From positions 47,021-111,020 of the forward strand of contig JAWKUK010000025.1 in NCBI GenBank assembly GCA_041398605.1: DNA of 64,000 bases, written 5' to 3'. Position 1 is the stretch's first letter, and each line of letters begins with the position of its first letter. A program made the position numbers and the translations under genes. The notes beneath the pieces are model-generated. The model ran no database searches. It had not been told where the DNA came from and saw only the letters and a list, made by a program, of their open reading frames with translations. Shown piece after piece: positions 8,898 through 18,400 of this stretch. The stretch is from JAWKUK01 sp041398605 (GTDB lineage: Bacteria; Planctomycetota; UBA1135; GCA-002686595).

Positions 8898-9508
8898 AGG
8901 TGCTCCTGGGACCGCGCAGGCCGCTGCGCGCGGCCCGCGGGGGCGCTCCACCCGTCCCACCGGGACGCGCCAGAGCGCTCCCATCTGTAGCACATCGACC
9001 GTGCCGGCGGCGCATGCCCGCCCTCCAGGCGGTGGAGGCGAGACACGCAAGGCAGCACCCCCAGGACTCGATCGTGGCTCCGCGACCGGTCTCCGATCCG
9101 GAGGATGAGCCCCCAGAACAACGGCTCTTCCGGACCCTCGAAGAGGAGATCCAATCCACCCGTGGACACGCTGGCCTTCAACCTGGCGGATGCGCGCGGC
9201 AGCGGCAACCCGCGGACGACCGCCCGGGGCCCCGCGCAGACCGCGGCCAGGGCCTCGGCAGGGACCGCGGCGCTGAACGAGCGCTGCCCGCGTCGACGGT
9301 CCGCGCTGCGCCCGAACAGCGGCAATGTGGGACACACAGCTCGTTTGTCTCCCAGTGGACACCCCGCAGCAGACGATGAAAAACTGACCGCTAATGCTGG
9401 CCGGAAGGGGTCTGCTCATGGAAGAGTTGCCCCGCACATCACCGCCGCCGCGCGCTGGGGCTCGAGCCCCACGGACCGCGCGGTGCACCCTCGCACCATC
9501 ACCCTGGG
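8898..9508. other. 611-bp intergenic region between divergent SGNH genes; possible mobile-element remnant
   Basis: No convincing protein is seen here on either strand. The longest frames are rich in Arg, Ser and Pro and lack domain-like stretches. Composition is a little less GC-biased than the genes. Around 9325-9420 there are phrases such as GTGGGACACAC and AAAAACTGACC that resemble the outer ends of some insertion sequences (IS21-type ends come to mind), so this could be a scar of an old insertion. That reading is weak. The promoters for the genes at 8897 (minus) and 9509 (plus) must lie here. Confidence 0.4.
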
Positions 9509-11158
9509 ATGTCCCGTCTACTTCGTGTCGCGCTGCTCGGCGCTGCCTTGCTCGGCCTCACGCTCGCGTGCCTCGAAGGCGGCCTGCGCCTCGCGGGCGC
9601 CGACCTGTATCCGCGCACGAGCGTGCTCGAGTACCAGGAGGTCTTCCCGCCCATCCTGAGGCCGGACCTGGCCCCGGACGGGCGAGTCATCCTGCGCCCG
9701 GTCGATCCGCGTATCCACTGGGACGCGATCCCGGCGAAGAAGGACCCGAACACGCTGCGTGTCCTGTGCTTCGGCGCGTCGGCGACCGCCGGCCTAGGCT
9801 ACAGCCCGAACGTGACGTTCCCGCGCCAGCTCGAGGACCTGCTCGTCGAGGGCTACCCCGACAGGCACATCGAGGTCATGAACCTCGGCATCGTCGCGAC
9901 GGCGGCGAAGCAGATCCGCATCGTGTTCGACGACGTCATGCGGGTCGCCGACCCGGACGTCGCGATCCTGTGGTGCGGCAGCAACGAGTACCTCTCGGTG
10001 CACGCGGAGAAGTTCGGACACCTGGACGCGACGTGGCAGGCGCGGTGGCTGCAGCGCCTCTCCCACACCTACATCTACCGCGCCATCTTGCGCGCGGTGA
10101 AGGGCGCGCCCTCGCCGGCGGACCTGCCGGATCGCGATGAAACGGCGAGCGACACCGAGCGCCTGACCCAGTCCAAGATCATCCGCCGCATCGCGGTGTC
10201 CGCCAAAGAGCGCGCGGCGACCATGGCAGCCTTCCAGGCGCAGCTCGAGGGCATCGCAGCCACCGCCCGCGCGAAGCACGTCCCGCTGCTCCTCTGCGGC
10301 GAGGCCGTCAACGACGAGTGGACGGGCCGCCTCGGCCTGCCCGCGGACTGGATGAGCGCGCTGCCCGGCGCGCCGACGACGCCGGAAGCGGCGATCGCGG
10401 CGCTCGACACAGTGCTCGCGACGCCGGACCTCGAGCCGCTCGACCGTTGGAACGCGCTGACGCGGCGCGCGACGGCGAAGGACCTCGCGGGCGACGTCGA
10501 CGGCGCGACCGCGGATTGGCGCGCGTCCTGCAACCTCGACCCGCACCAGCGCCGCTCGACCGACGAGCACATCGCAGCGGTCCGCGCCGCAGCGGCGGGC
10601 GAGGGCGTCGCCTACTTCGACGCCATCGGCGCGATGAAGGCCGACGATGCGCGGAAGCGCGTCGGGTTCCGCTACTTCTACGACTACGCCCACCTGACGC
10701 CCCGCGGCGCCGTCGTCGCGGCGGCGGGCATGTACGACGCGCTCCAGGCGCTCGACGGCGCGCCGCGCGCGACCGCGCCGTTGGCCCGCGATGCGAGCGG
10801 TATGCCGCGCGTCCTGGCCGATCGCCTCGCGCGCCTCGACGCAGCCGCCGTCGACTTCGTAGACGACCGCGAGTTCATCGGCTTCTGCTTCGACCGCGCG
10901 AACCTGGCGTCGACGGACCTCTGGAAGTACGACGACGCGATCCTCGCGCTCGATGCCCGCATCGCCGCGGACCCGAACGACTGGCGCGCGCTCGCGTTCC
11001 GCGGCAACGCGCGCGGGTACCTGTCCACGCGCGGCAAAGGCGACGCCGCCGAGGCGGACTGGACGCGCGCGCTCGAGCTGTGCGACGACCCCGACGCGAA
11101 GGCCGCGCTCGAGGGCAACCTCGCGCGCCTGCGCGCGTGGCGCAGCCCCGGGCACTGA
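9509..11158 (+). CDS. SGNH/GDSL hydrolase with C-terminal TPR-like region
   Basis: A 549-residue protein. The N-terminus MSRLLRVALLGAALLGLTLAC reads as a signal or anchor. SGNH block I is CFGASATAGLG (Ser about 91), block III is GSNEY (about 160), and the final acid/base pair is in YDYAHLTPRGA (about 391-401). From about residue 440 to the end the sequence has the helical, Ala/Leu/Trp-rich pattern of tetratricopeptide repeats (for example DPNDWRALAFRGNARGYL). This family, common in Planctomycetes and Myxococcota, is predicted to be a periplasmic or surface esterase. It is divergent from another SGNH gene. The start at 9509 gives a good signal sequence although no Shine-Dalgarno is present. 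Confidence 0.87.
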   Translation: MSRLLRVALLGAALLGLTLACLEGGLRLAGADLYPRTSVLEYQEVFPPILRPDLAPDGRVILRPVDPRIHWDAIPAKKDPNTLRVLCFGASATAGLGYSPNVTFPRQLEDLLVEGYPDRHIEVMNLGIVATAAKQIRIVFDDVMRVADPDVAILWCGSNEYLSVHAEKFGHLDATWQARWLQRLSHTYIYRAILRAVKGAPSPADLPDRDETASDTERLTQSKIIRRIAVSAKERAATMAAFQAQLEGIAATARAKHVPLLLCGEAVNDEWTGRLGLPADWMSALPGAPTTPEAAIAALDTVLATPDLEPLDRWNALTRRATAKDLAGDVDGATADWRASCNLDPHQRRSTDEHIAAVRAAAAGEGVAYFDAIGAMKADDARKRVGFRYFYDYAHLTPRGAVVAAAGMYDALQALDGAPRATAPLARDASGMPRVLADRLARLDAAAVDFVDDREFIGFCFDRANLASTDLWKYDDAILALDARIAADPNDWRALAFRGNARGYLSTRGKGDAAEADWTRALELCDDPDAKAALEGNLARLRAWRSPGH

Positions 11159-11161
11159 GCG

Positions 11162-11222
11162 CCCTGCGTAGACCCTGCGTAGACCCTGCGTAGACCCTGC
11201 GTAGACCCTGCGTAGACCCTGC
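11162..11222. repeat. 11-bp tandem repeat, five full copies plus a partial one
   Basis: CCCTGCGTAGA is repeated perfectly five times (11162-11216) and followed by CCCTGC. It starts four bases after the stop of the upstream gene. With no spacers it is not a CRISPR. A slippage-prone microsatellite-like tract is the simplest reading. The purely perfect copies suggest recent expansion. Confidence 0.95.
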
Positions 11223-11241
11223 TGACTCCCTTGCGCATACC

Positions 11242-11268
11242 GCCCCGCGCGCCAAACGCGCGCGGGGC
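11242..11268. terminator. GC-rich hairpin between convergent genes
   Basis: A perfect 10-bp stem (GCCCCGCGCG paired with CGCGCGGGGC) with a seven-base loop lies between the plus-strand gene ending at 11158 and the minus-strand gene ending at 11282. There is no T-tract on either side, so it may act as a bidirectional block or protect mRNA ends rather than as a classical intrinsic terminator. Confidence 0.6.
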
Positions 11269-11281
11269 AGTGCGTGAGCCT

Positions 11282-12391
11282 TCACACGTAGTGCGGGGCC
11301 AAGCGCGCGCGGAGCCGCTGCAACGCGTGGTGCTCCGTGGCGTGCCGCCGCGCGAGCGCGCCGAGCGCCGCGCGCGCCCCGGGCTCCGCCCAGGCGTCGA
11401 GGGCCTGCACGACCGCGTCCACGTCACCGAAGCGCACGCCGCGCGCAAAGCCCGCGTCGCGCGCCGCCCCCAATGACGCCGTGACCGGCCCCGAGCTCGG
11501 CGCCGCCCCGTCCGCGAACACGACCGGCCGGGCGCACGCGAGCGCCTCGACCATGGAGAGCGGCGCGAGCTCGTCGGACGCGTGCAGCGCAAAGACATCG
11601 AGCGCGCTGAAGAACCCCGGCGCGTCGAGCACACGCCGCCGCACGTGCAAGAGCGGCTCCTCCTGCGCCAACGCGCGCCGCTCCTCGAACCGGGGCCCGT
11701 CCCCGACCAACAGCAGCGCGGTCGGACGCCCCGCTCTGCTGCGCCGGCGGACCGCCTCGACCAGGACCCCGTGGTCCTTGCCCTCGGCCGCGCGCATCAA
11801 GCTGCCGACGAGCAGCGTGCCCGGCTCGGGCACACGCGCGGCCCGCCACGCGGAGGGCTCGTCGCTCGGCTGGAAGCGCTGCACATCGACCGCCAGCGGC
11901 GCGACCACTGGAGCGCGCCCGGAGGGCGCCCACGCCGCCTGGATGGCGGGGCTCACTGCCCAGACCTCCTCCGCCGCGAGGAGCGCAGCGCGCAGCCGCC
12001 GCCGCTCGAGGAACCCCACGCTCGGCGGGAGCTCGTGCAACGTCGCGACGTACCGCGGACCCCCACCGCGCCGCGCGCCGTAGGCGAGCCGCAGCGGCCC
12101 GAGGCCATGGGCGTGCACCACCCGCGCGCCGCGCGAGGCCGCGAGCGCCGCGAGCCGCGCCCCGCGCGTCGGGATCGGCTCGCCCGTGAGCCCCAGGAAG
12201 TGCGCCGGCGTCGCTGGCGCCATGAAGTCCGCCTCGGTCTCGAGCGCGCGCTCGGTCAGGACGAGCTCGTCCTGCGCGCCGTCCATGCGCTCGTGGCGGA
12301 CGAGCTCGATCACCGAACGCGCGAGGCCCCCGACCCCTTGGTGCGGGAGGAGGTGCAGCGCCCGGACGGTCGCGATCGGAGTGGACGTCAT
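11282..12391 (-). CDS. GT4-type glycosyltransferase
   Basis: A 369-residue GT-B protein. The N-terminal half has the glycine-rich donor/acceptor loop HLLPHQGVGGLARSVIEL and VVHAHGLGPLRLAYGAR. The C-terminal half has VGSLMRAAEGKDHGVLVEA, LLLVGDGPRFEE, the segment ALHASDELAPLSMVEALACARPVVFAD, and a RGVRFGDVDAVVQAL end. The E-x7-E-like region (S-D-E-L-A-P-L-S-M-V-E-A) is the nucleotide-sugar binding signature of retaining GT4 enzymes. The role is probably addition of a sugar to a surface polysaccharide or lipid. The ATG at 12391 is preferred over an in-frame TTG at 12427. It is divergent from the redox cluster starting at 12638. Confidence 0.85.
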   Translation of the reverse strand: MTSTPIATVRALHLLPHQGVGGLARSVIELVRHERMDGAQDELVLTERALETEADFMAPATPAHFLGLTGEPIPTRGARLAALAASRGARVVHAHGLGPLRLAYGARRGGGPRYVATLHELPPSVGFLERRRLRAALLAAEEVWAVSPAIQAAWAPSGRAPVVAPLAVDVQRFQPSDEPSAWRAARVPEPGTLLVGSLMRAAEGKDHGVLVEAVRRRSRAGRPTALLLVGDGPRFEERRALAQEEPLLHVRRRVLDAPGFFSALDVFALHASDELAPLSMVEALACARPVVFADGAAPSSGPVTASLGAARDAGFARGVRFGDVDAVVQALDAWAEPGARAALGALARRHATEHHALQRLRARLAPHYV

Positions 12392-12637
12392 AGGAGGGCC
12401 TTCGCCGGCGGCGCGGCCGTGGATCAAAGGGGTTCGAGAAGCGCGGAGCTCGAGCGCGCCTGGCGGTGTCGGCGAGCGTGCCTGGGCGGGGGCCCGATGG
12501 GCCGCCGCGCAAAGGCGAAACGCAGCGGAACTGCGCGGCGCCTGGTCACAACTGGCCCTACGATACGCACTGCAAGGCGCATGGAAGGGCGTGCCCCTCT
12601 TCGTGCTCCTCCCTCACGCGCCCGACGCGTCACAGGC

Positions 12638-12895
12638 ATGTTGTTCTCCGAAGCGCTCGTGCTGTTCGCGGGCCTCTACCTCGCCCTCGGCCTCTGCTTT
12701 GCGGCGCCCTTCGCGTGGAGAGGGGTCGGCCGCATCGACCCGGACGCAGCGCACGGCACGTGGGGCTTCCGCGTGTTGATCGTGCCCGGCGCGACGCTCC
12801 TGTGGCCTTACTTGCTGCGCCGCTGGGTCACCGCAGCGCCGCCGCCCATGGAGCGCACGCCGCACAAGCGCGCGCTCGGGGAGGCGCGGCCGTGA
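12638..12895 (+). CDS. Small two-helix membrane protein, first gene of redox cluster
   Basis: An 85-residue protein with two hydrophobic segments, LFSEALVLFAGLYLALGLCFAA (about 2-24) and FRVLIVPGATLLWPYLL (about 42-58), separated by a short loop and followed by a basic Arg/Pro-rich tail. The frame is open far upstream, but that part is a shadow of the divergent glycosyltransferase. The ATG at 12638 is where membrane-protein-like sequence begins. Its TGA overlaps the GTG of the next gene (GTGA, 12892-12895), showing translational coupling within a four-gene cluster with the Rieske protein. It is probably a membrane subunit or assembly factor of that complex; no family name is known to me. Confidence 0.72.
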   Translation: MLFSEALVLFAGLYLALGLCFAAPFAWRGVGRIDPDAAHGTWGFRVLIVPGATLLWPYLLRRWVTAAPPPMERTPHKRALGEARP

Positions 12896-13467
12896 TCACG
12901 CCCCTGCGACGACGGCACCGCTGGCTCGCGCCCGCGTGCTTCGCGGTCGCGCTCGGCGGGCTCGGGCTCGCGCTCTCGCAGCGGCCGACCGAGTTCGTCG
13001 CCGCCTCGCGGGGCGGGGCCGCGCGTGCGCTGGAGAGCCTCGCTGGCGCCGCGCGCTTCGCGCCGGAGCACGGCCGCTACTCGCTCGCGCTCGAGCGCCC
13101 GCCGGGCGCGGAGCCGCGCCTGTGGCTGCTGCCGCACGAGCCCCTCGATGCGCCAGACCTGCTCGTGTACCGCGCGACGACGCTCGCGCCCAACAGCGCC
13201 TTGCCGGACGACGCCGTCCTGCTCGGACCCGCGTCCCCCACAGAGCCAACGGCGTTTTTGCTGCCGCCGGGCCCATCGGTGATCCTCCTCTACAGCCTCG
13301 GCCACCGCGCGCGTTACGACGCGTTCGACCTCGGCGCTGCCGCAGCGGAGCGCGGCGCTGCAACAGAAGCGCCGAGTCCGCCGGGGGCGCCGGGTGCGCC
13401 GAGTCCGCCGGAGGCGCCGGGGGCGCCGAGTGCGCCGGGGGCGCCGAGTCCGCAGGGGGCGCGCTGA
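12892..13467 (+). CDS. Single-pass periplasmic protein with Pro/Gly-rich tail, redox cluster
   Basis: A 191-residue protein from a GTG overlapping the previous stop. One N-terminal helix (LAPACFAVALGGLGLALS, about 12-29) is followed by a beta-rich domain containing the phrases RLWLLPHEPLDAPDLLVY and AFLLPPGPSVILLYSLGH. The last 35 residues are a collagen-like run of APSPPGAPGAP repeats. No cofactor motif is seen. The stop at 13467 is one base before the ATG of the Rieske/ferric-reductase gene, so it is almost certainly co-expressed. A role as an accessory, membrane-anchored subunit facing the periplasm is an inference from position and topology. Confidence 0.72.
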   Translation: MITPLRRRHRWLAPACFAVALGGLGLALSQRPTEFVAASRGGAARALESLAGAARFAPEHGRYSLALERPPGAEPRLWLLPHEPLDAPDLLVYRATTLAPNSALPDDAVLLGPASPTEPTAFLLPPGPSVILLYSLGHRARYDAFDLGAAAAERGAATEAPSPPGAPGAPSPPEAPGAPSAPGAPSPQGAR

Positions 13468-13468
13468 T

Positions 13469-14518
13469 ATGGGACACGCCTATCAAGCGGTGCAATGGAA
13501 CCGCCAGAAGCGGCGCTATGACCTCGCGTTGCTCGGCGGCGTCGTCCTGTACCTCGGCGCGTTCGTGGGCGTGACCAGCGCGCTGCAGCCGGAGGCGACC
13601 GCCGAGACGTTGCTGATCCGTGGCCTCGGGACCGCAGCGTTCCTGTTGCTGCACGTCGTGCTTGCGATCGGGCCGCTGGCGCGCCTCGACCGACGCTGGC
13701 TGCCGCTCTTGTACAACCGCCGCCACCTCGGCGTGACGATGTGCGCGCTGGCGCTCTTGCACGGCGGCTTCTCGCTCGTCCAGTTCCACGCGTTTGGCGA
13801 CGTCAACCCGTTGGTCAGCCTGCTGAGCTCGAACACGCGCTTCGACAGCGTCGCGGACTTTCCGTTCCAGCCGCTCGGCGCGGCGGCGTTGGTGATCCTG
13901 GTCCTGATGGCCGCCACGAGCCATGACTTCTGGCTGGCGAACCTGACCGCGCCGGTTTGGAAGGCGCTGCACATGCTCGTGTACGTCGCTTACGCGCTGA
14001 TCGCGCTGCACGTCGCGCTCGGCGTGCTGCAGGCCGAGACGAGCCCGGTGCTGTGGGGCGCGGTCGCGGCCGGCGCGCTCGCGCTGGGCACGCTCCACTT
14101 GCTCGCCGCGCGCAAGGACGCCGCGGACGACACGCGCGCGACCCCCGCCGCGGCACCTGGGCCGTGGATCGACGCGTGCGCCGTCAGCGAGATCCGCGAG
14201 GGGCGCGCCAAGGTCATCGTGGCAGGCGGAGAGCGCGTCGCGATCTTCCGCCACGGAGGGCGCCTCTCCGCGCTCTCTGGCGTGTGCCAGCACCAGAACG
14301 GGCCGCTCGGCGAGGGCCGCGTCGTGGACGGCCTCGTCGTGTGCCCGTGGCACGGCTACCAATACCGCCCGCAGTGCGGCAGCTCGCCCGCGCCCTTCCA
14401 TGAGCGAGTCCCGACGTTCCGCCTCCAGGTCGAGGCGGGCCGCGTGCTGCTCGACCCGCGCCCTGTGCCGCTGGGCACGGAGCTCGCGCCCGTGGCCACC
14501 GAGGAGGCCGCGCCATGA
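13469..14518 (+). CDS. Ferric-reductase-like membrane cytochrome fused to a Rieske [2Fe-2S] domain
   Basis: A 349-residue fusion. Residues 18-215 form about six membrane helices like the ferric reductase/MsrQ (YedZ) family, with candidate haem ligands at H62, H98, H168 and H181; the last two are 13 residues apart on one helix. Residues 232-340 are a Rieske domain with the full cluster motif C-x-H (CQH, 273-275) and C-x2-H (CPWH, 292-295). The layout suggests electron transfer between membrane b-type haem and an iron-sulfur cluster. Whether the partner is a quinone, a reductase or a periplasmic oxidoreductase is unknown. The ATG at 13469 lies one base after the previous stop, and the TGA overlaps the next ATG (ATGA). 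Confidence 0.9.
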   Translation: MGHAYQAVQWNRQKRRYDLALLGGVVLYLGAFVGVTSALQPEATAETLLIRGLGTAAFLLLHVVLAIGPLARLDRRWLPLLYNRRHLGVTMCALALLHGGFSLVQFHAFGDVNPLVSLLSSNTRFDSVADFPFQPLGAAALVILVLMAATSHDFWLANLTAPVWKALHMLVYVAYALIALHVALGVLQAETSPVLWGAVAAGALALGTLHLLAARKDAADDTRATPAAAPGPWIDACAVSEIREGRAKVIVAGGERVAIFRHGGRLSALSGVCQHQNGPLGEGRVVDGLVVCPWHGYQYRPQCGSSPAPFHERVPTFRLQVEAGRVLLDPRPVPLGTELAPVATEEAAP

Positions 14519-15300
14519 CGCCAGGTGACGCGTTCTACATCGGATGGGAGCCGCGCGCAGCCGCGCCCCTCGGGCGCTTCGTGCGCGCGCGCGTCGCGGC
14601 GCTGCTCCTCGCCGTCGCATGCCTCGGGGCGGCGCTCGCGGCGTCCCAGGCGCCGTTCCCTGCGTCGCGCTTCGAGTTCGGCGTCGCGCGCACGTTCACC
14701 GGGCGTGTCGAGCACGTGCCCTACCCGACGCTCGTCGTCGAGCGCCCAGGCGCCACGACGACCCATTCGCGCTACTTGCTGACGGTGTTCGGCAAGCGCG
14801 GCGCCGAGGCGGTCACTGCCCCGCTCGAGGGCCACAACGTCCGCTTCCAGGGCAGCTTGATCCACCGCGACAGCGTCACGATGATCGAGCTCGCGCCCGA
14901 CTCGCTGGAGGACCTGGGCCCGAGCGTCACTCAAGGAGCCGCTCAGGGCGCCGCGCGGGGTCTCGGGGAAGGGGCCGCGCGCGCGCCCGAGCAGCGCCTG
15001 CGCCTCGCCGGCGAGATCGTCGACTCGAAGTGCTTCTTGGGCGTGATGAAGCCGGGCAACCTCAAGACCCACCGCGCGTGCGCGGTGCGCTGCATCAGCG
15101 GCGGGGTGCCGCCGGTGCTGCTCGTGCGCGACGACGAGGGCCGCGCGACGTACTACCTGCTCGTCGATGAGCAGGGCGGCGCGGTCAACGCGCGCGTCCT
15201 GGACCTCGTGGCGGAGCCTGTGACCATCGAGGGCCGCGTCGTGACGCGCGACGGCCTCGCGATCCTCTACGCGGACCCGGCCAGCTACACGCGCCGCTGA
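14515..15300 (+). CDS. Membrane-anchored protein with conserved three-Cys motif, redox cluster
   Basis: A 261-residue protein. One helix (VAALLLAVACLGAALAAS, about 27-44) is followed by a periplasmic beta-rich region. The C-terminal half carries a striking motif, DSKCFLGVMKPGN then HRACAVRCISGGVPPVLLV, with three cysteines and a histidine that could bind a metal or cluster. I recall this motif in proteins of unknown function encoded beside Rieske/ferric-reductase genes, which is the case here. Its ATG overlaps the Rieske gene's stop (ATGA, 14515-14518). It is the last gene of the cluster, and a strong hairpin follows at 15346. The function is unknown, with an electron-transfer partner or cofactor carrier a reasonable guess. 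Confidence 0.78.
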   Translation: MTPGDAFYIGWEPRAAAPLGRFVRARVAALLLAVACLGAALAASQAPFPASRFEFGVARTFTGRVEHVPYPTLVVERPGATTTHSRYLLTVFGKRGAEAVTAPLEGHNVRFQGSLIHRDSVTMIELAPDSLEDLGPSVTQGAAQGAARGLGEGAARAPEQRLRLAGEIVDSKCFLGVMKPGNLKTHRACAVRCISGGVPPVLLVRDDEGRATYYLLVDEQGGAVNARVLDLVAEPVTIEGRVVTRDGLAILYADPASYTRR

Positions 15301-15345
15301 TCGCGCGCGCAGCCGCGCAGCCGCACAGACAGGGGCGCAGACAGG

Positions 15346-15381
15346 GGCGCGACCGGGGCCGCGCACGGCCCCGGTCGCGCC
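15346..15381. terminator. Strong 15-bp hairpin, bidirectional terminator
   Basis: A perfect 15-bp stem (GGCGCGACCGGGGCC and its complement) with a six-base loop (GCGCAC) lies between the convergent ends at 15300 and 15411. There is no T-run. Position and strength support a shared termination or mRNA-end function. Confidence 0.72.
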
Positions 15382-15410
15382 AGGTCACCACTCGAGCCCA
15401 CGGCGCGACG

Positions 15411-18400
15411 TTAGTCGCAGCCGGAGTTGAGGTTGATGTTGATGTCGCCGTGCAGGCCCTGGGTCAGGACGAGCGCCGTCCCAGCCGTCGGCTGGCGCAC
15501 GACGACGACATCGAGCCAGCCCGCCCCGCCGTACTCGAGGTTCTTACCGCTCGCGCCGTAGCCGATCTGGAAGGACGGGCCCATGCGCGTGAAGAAGAGC
15601 TCGCCGCCGCCGTAGACGCCCTCGCCGTAGGCGCGCCCTTCGAACGCCTGGTAATAGCGCCAGCTGCTCGGGTCGATCGTCCCGCCGCCAGCGACGTACA
15701 TCGGGCCGCGCAGCTCCAGCTTCGGGCTCCCGACCGGCGCGTGGCCGACCATGCCCGGGTCCACGCGCTGCCACAGGTCGACCTCGACGCGGAAGCGCTT
15801 CTGCGGCTCATTGGGGCGATAGATCGTGCCGGTGAGGCGCGCGGTGCCGTCCGGCCGCTCGACAAACGGCGCGGGCCCATCGAAGATGAAGTCCGTGCCG
15901 ATGCCTGGGAAGTAGAACGCGTGCCCGCCCGACGTGGTCGTCGCCGCCTCGTCGCGCGGCGCCGGCGCTGCGCACACGTCGCAGCCGAACAGGTCGAGGT
16001 TGTAGTCCCCCGTCCCGATCTGCACGAACGGCCCGTTCGTCGGCTGAGACACGACACACGTGAACAGCCAGCCCGCGGCGCCGTAGCGCTCGTTGCGGCC
16101 GCTCGCGCCCTGGCCCACCTGGAACGCGGGCCCCATCTGCGTGAGGTGCGCGAGGGCGCCTGCGTGCTGGCCGAGGCCGATCAGCTCGCCCTCAGTGTGC
16201 GCGTAATAGCGCCAGCGCATGAAATCGATCGGGCCGCCGTTGTCGGCATAGCGCTCGCTGCGCAGGTCGCGCTTCGGGCTCTCCTCCGGGAGCGGGTCAC
16301 CGAGCGACGGGTCCATGCGGTCCGCGAAGCGCAGCTCGATCGCCCAACGCTGGTCGCCGCCCGCGATGTCACGCAGGACGCCCGCGAGGCGCGCCGTGCC
16401 GTCGCCGCGCTCCTCGAACTCGCCGGGACCCTCGAACTCGAAGCTGCTGCTGCCAAGGCCTTGGAACCAGAACGCAGCGTGGCCGCCGAGGTTCGAGACC
16501 TCTTGGTCTTCGGGCGCGCCGCCGGCGCAGTCCATGCACGACCCCATGAGGTCGAGGTTGATGTCGCCGCGCTGCAACACGCCCGGGAGCGCGATGCCGG
16601 TCGTCGGCTGCGCCTCGAGCGTGACGTTGATCCAGCTCGCGAGGCCGAAGTCGAGGTTCTTGCCGCTCGCGCCCATGCCGACCTGCATCGGGGGCCCGAA
16701 GCGCGAGACGTTGACCACCGCGCCGGCGAGGGACTCGAGGCCTTCGAGCCGCCCCGTGGTGCCGGTGTAGTAACGCCACGAGCGTGTGTCGACCGGGCCG
16801 CCGTGCTCGACGAAGCCCGCCGCGACGAGCTCCTTCTTGGGCGAGCCCTGGGGCGGATAGGCGGCGTCACCAGGGTCGATGCGCCCCGTGAAGTCGACGC
16901 TCGCGCGGAAGCGCCAGCCCGGGCGCGTCGGACTCATCAGGACGCCGACGAGCCACGCGGTGCCGTCGGGGCGCTCGACGAAGCGCGCGCCCGGCTCGAA
17001 GACAAAGTCGTGGCTGATGCCCGGCAGGTAGAACGCGTGGTTGCCCTGGTACTGGGCGAACGCGGCGTCACGCTGTGCGCCGCCGGCGCAAGTGGCGCAG
17101 TCACCTTCGAAGTCGACGTTGATGTCGCCGTGCAGGTCCTCGGTCGGCAGGTGCGCGCCGGTCTGCGGCTGGGCGAGCACCGTGACGTCGAGCCAGCCGG
17201 AGCCGCCGAAGTGCTGGTTCTTGCCGTTCGCGCCGAGGCCGACCTGGAACGCCGGTCCGCGCCGCTCGATGTGCAGCTGCGCGCCGCGCATGCCGGCGAG
17301 GCCGTCGAGCGTGCCGACGAGGGTCGCGTAGTAGTGCCAGCCCTCCGGATCGACGGGGCCGCCGTGCACCGCGTACGCGCTCGACTGCAGCTCCAGCTTC
17401 GGGCTGTCCGCCGGCGGGTAGCCGGGCGCGGCGGGGTCGATACGGTCCGCGAGGTCGACGTTGACCGAGAAACGCTTCTCGGGCGCGGACTCGGAGTAGA
17501 TCACGCCGAACAAGCGCGCGCTGCCGTCCGCGTGCTCGACGAACTGCGCGCCGGGCTCGAAGACGAAGTCGGTGTTGATGCCCGGGAGCCAGAAGGCGTG
17601 CCCGCCCTCATAGCGCGCGAGGCCCTCTTCGCGGAGCGCCGGCGCCGCGCAGTTGCCGGAGCCCGCCTCGTCGAGGTTGATGTTGATGTCGCCGCCGGTC
17701 GACCCGCCGATGAACGTGCCGTTCGAGGGCTGCTGCACGACGATCGTGTCGAGCCAGCCCGCGCCGCCGAGGCGGCCGTTCTTGCCGTTCGCGCCGACGC
17801 CCAGCTGGAACGCCGGGCCGCGGCGCACGGCCTCGAGGCGCGCGCCGGCCAGGTCACGCAGGCCGACAAACGAGCCATAGAAGTCCGCGTAGTACGTCCA
17901 AGTCGCGGGGTCGATCGGGCCGCCGTTCGCGAGGTAGGAGCTGGTGTTGAGCTCCAGCTTCGGGCTGCCGGCGGGCGGGAAGCCCGCATCGTCAGGCTCG
18001 ATGCGGCCGATGAAGCGCAGGTCCACGTAGAACGCGCGGGCCGGATCAGACTCCTCCGCGGCGATGCCGGTGAGGCGCGCGGTGCCGTCGGGGCGCTCGG
18101 TGAACTGGCCGCCGCGCACGAAGACAAGGGTGTTCGTGATGCCCGGCAGGGTGATCGCGTGGCGCGACGCGCTGCCGTGGAACGGCTGCTCGGAGAGCGC
18201 CGCTTCGGCGCGCAGCACGCGGTCGGCCTGCAGCGTCATCGAGAGCGTCGCGGCGCCGCCGTCGGGGATACCGGCGCCCGCAGCGCGGTGCCAGAGGAGG
18301 CGCGCGAACGCACCGAAGTAGATGTTCGCGTTGTTGGCGCCTTCGCCGAGCTGCAGGATGTGACCGGGGTCGAGCTCGAGGGTCAGGTCGGTGCCTGCGA

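Noticed and set aside
8858..9337. A 159-codon minus-strand frame in the intergenic gap
   Set aside because: The translation is Arg/Ser/Pro-rich with no family resemblance and no start signal.
11162..11222. CRISPR-like repeats
   Set aside because: Units are 11 bp with no spacers, so it is a simple tandem repeat.
13473..13486. A copy of the GACACGCCTATC motif as a regulatory site
   Set aside because: It lies within the first codons of the Rieske gene (Gly-His-Ala-Tyr), so chance coding similarity is more likely.
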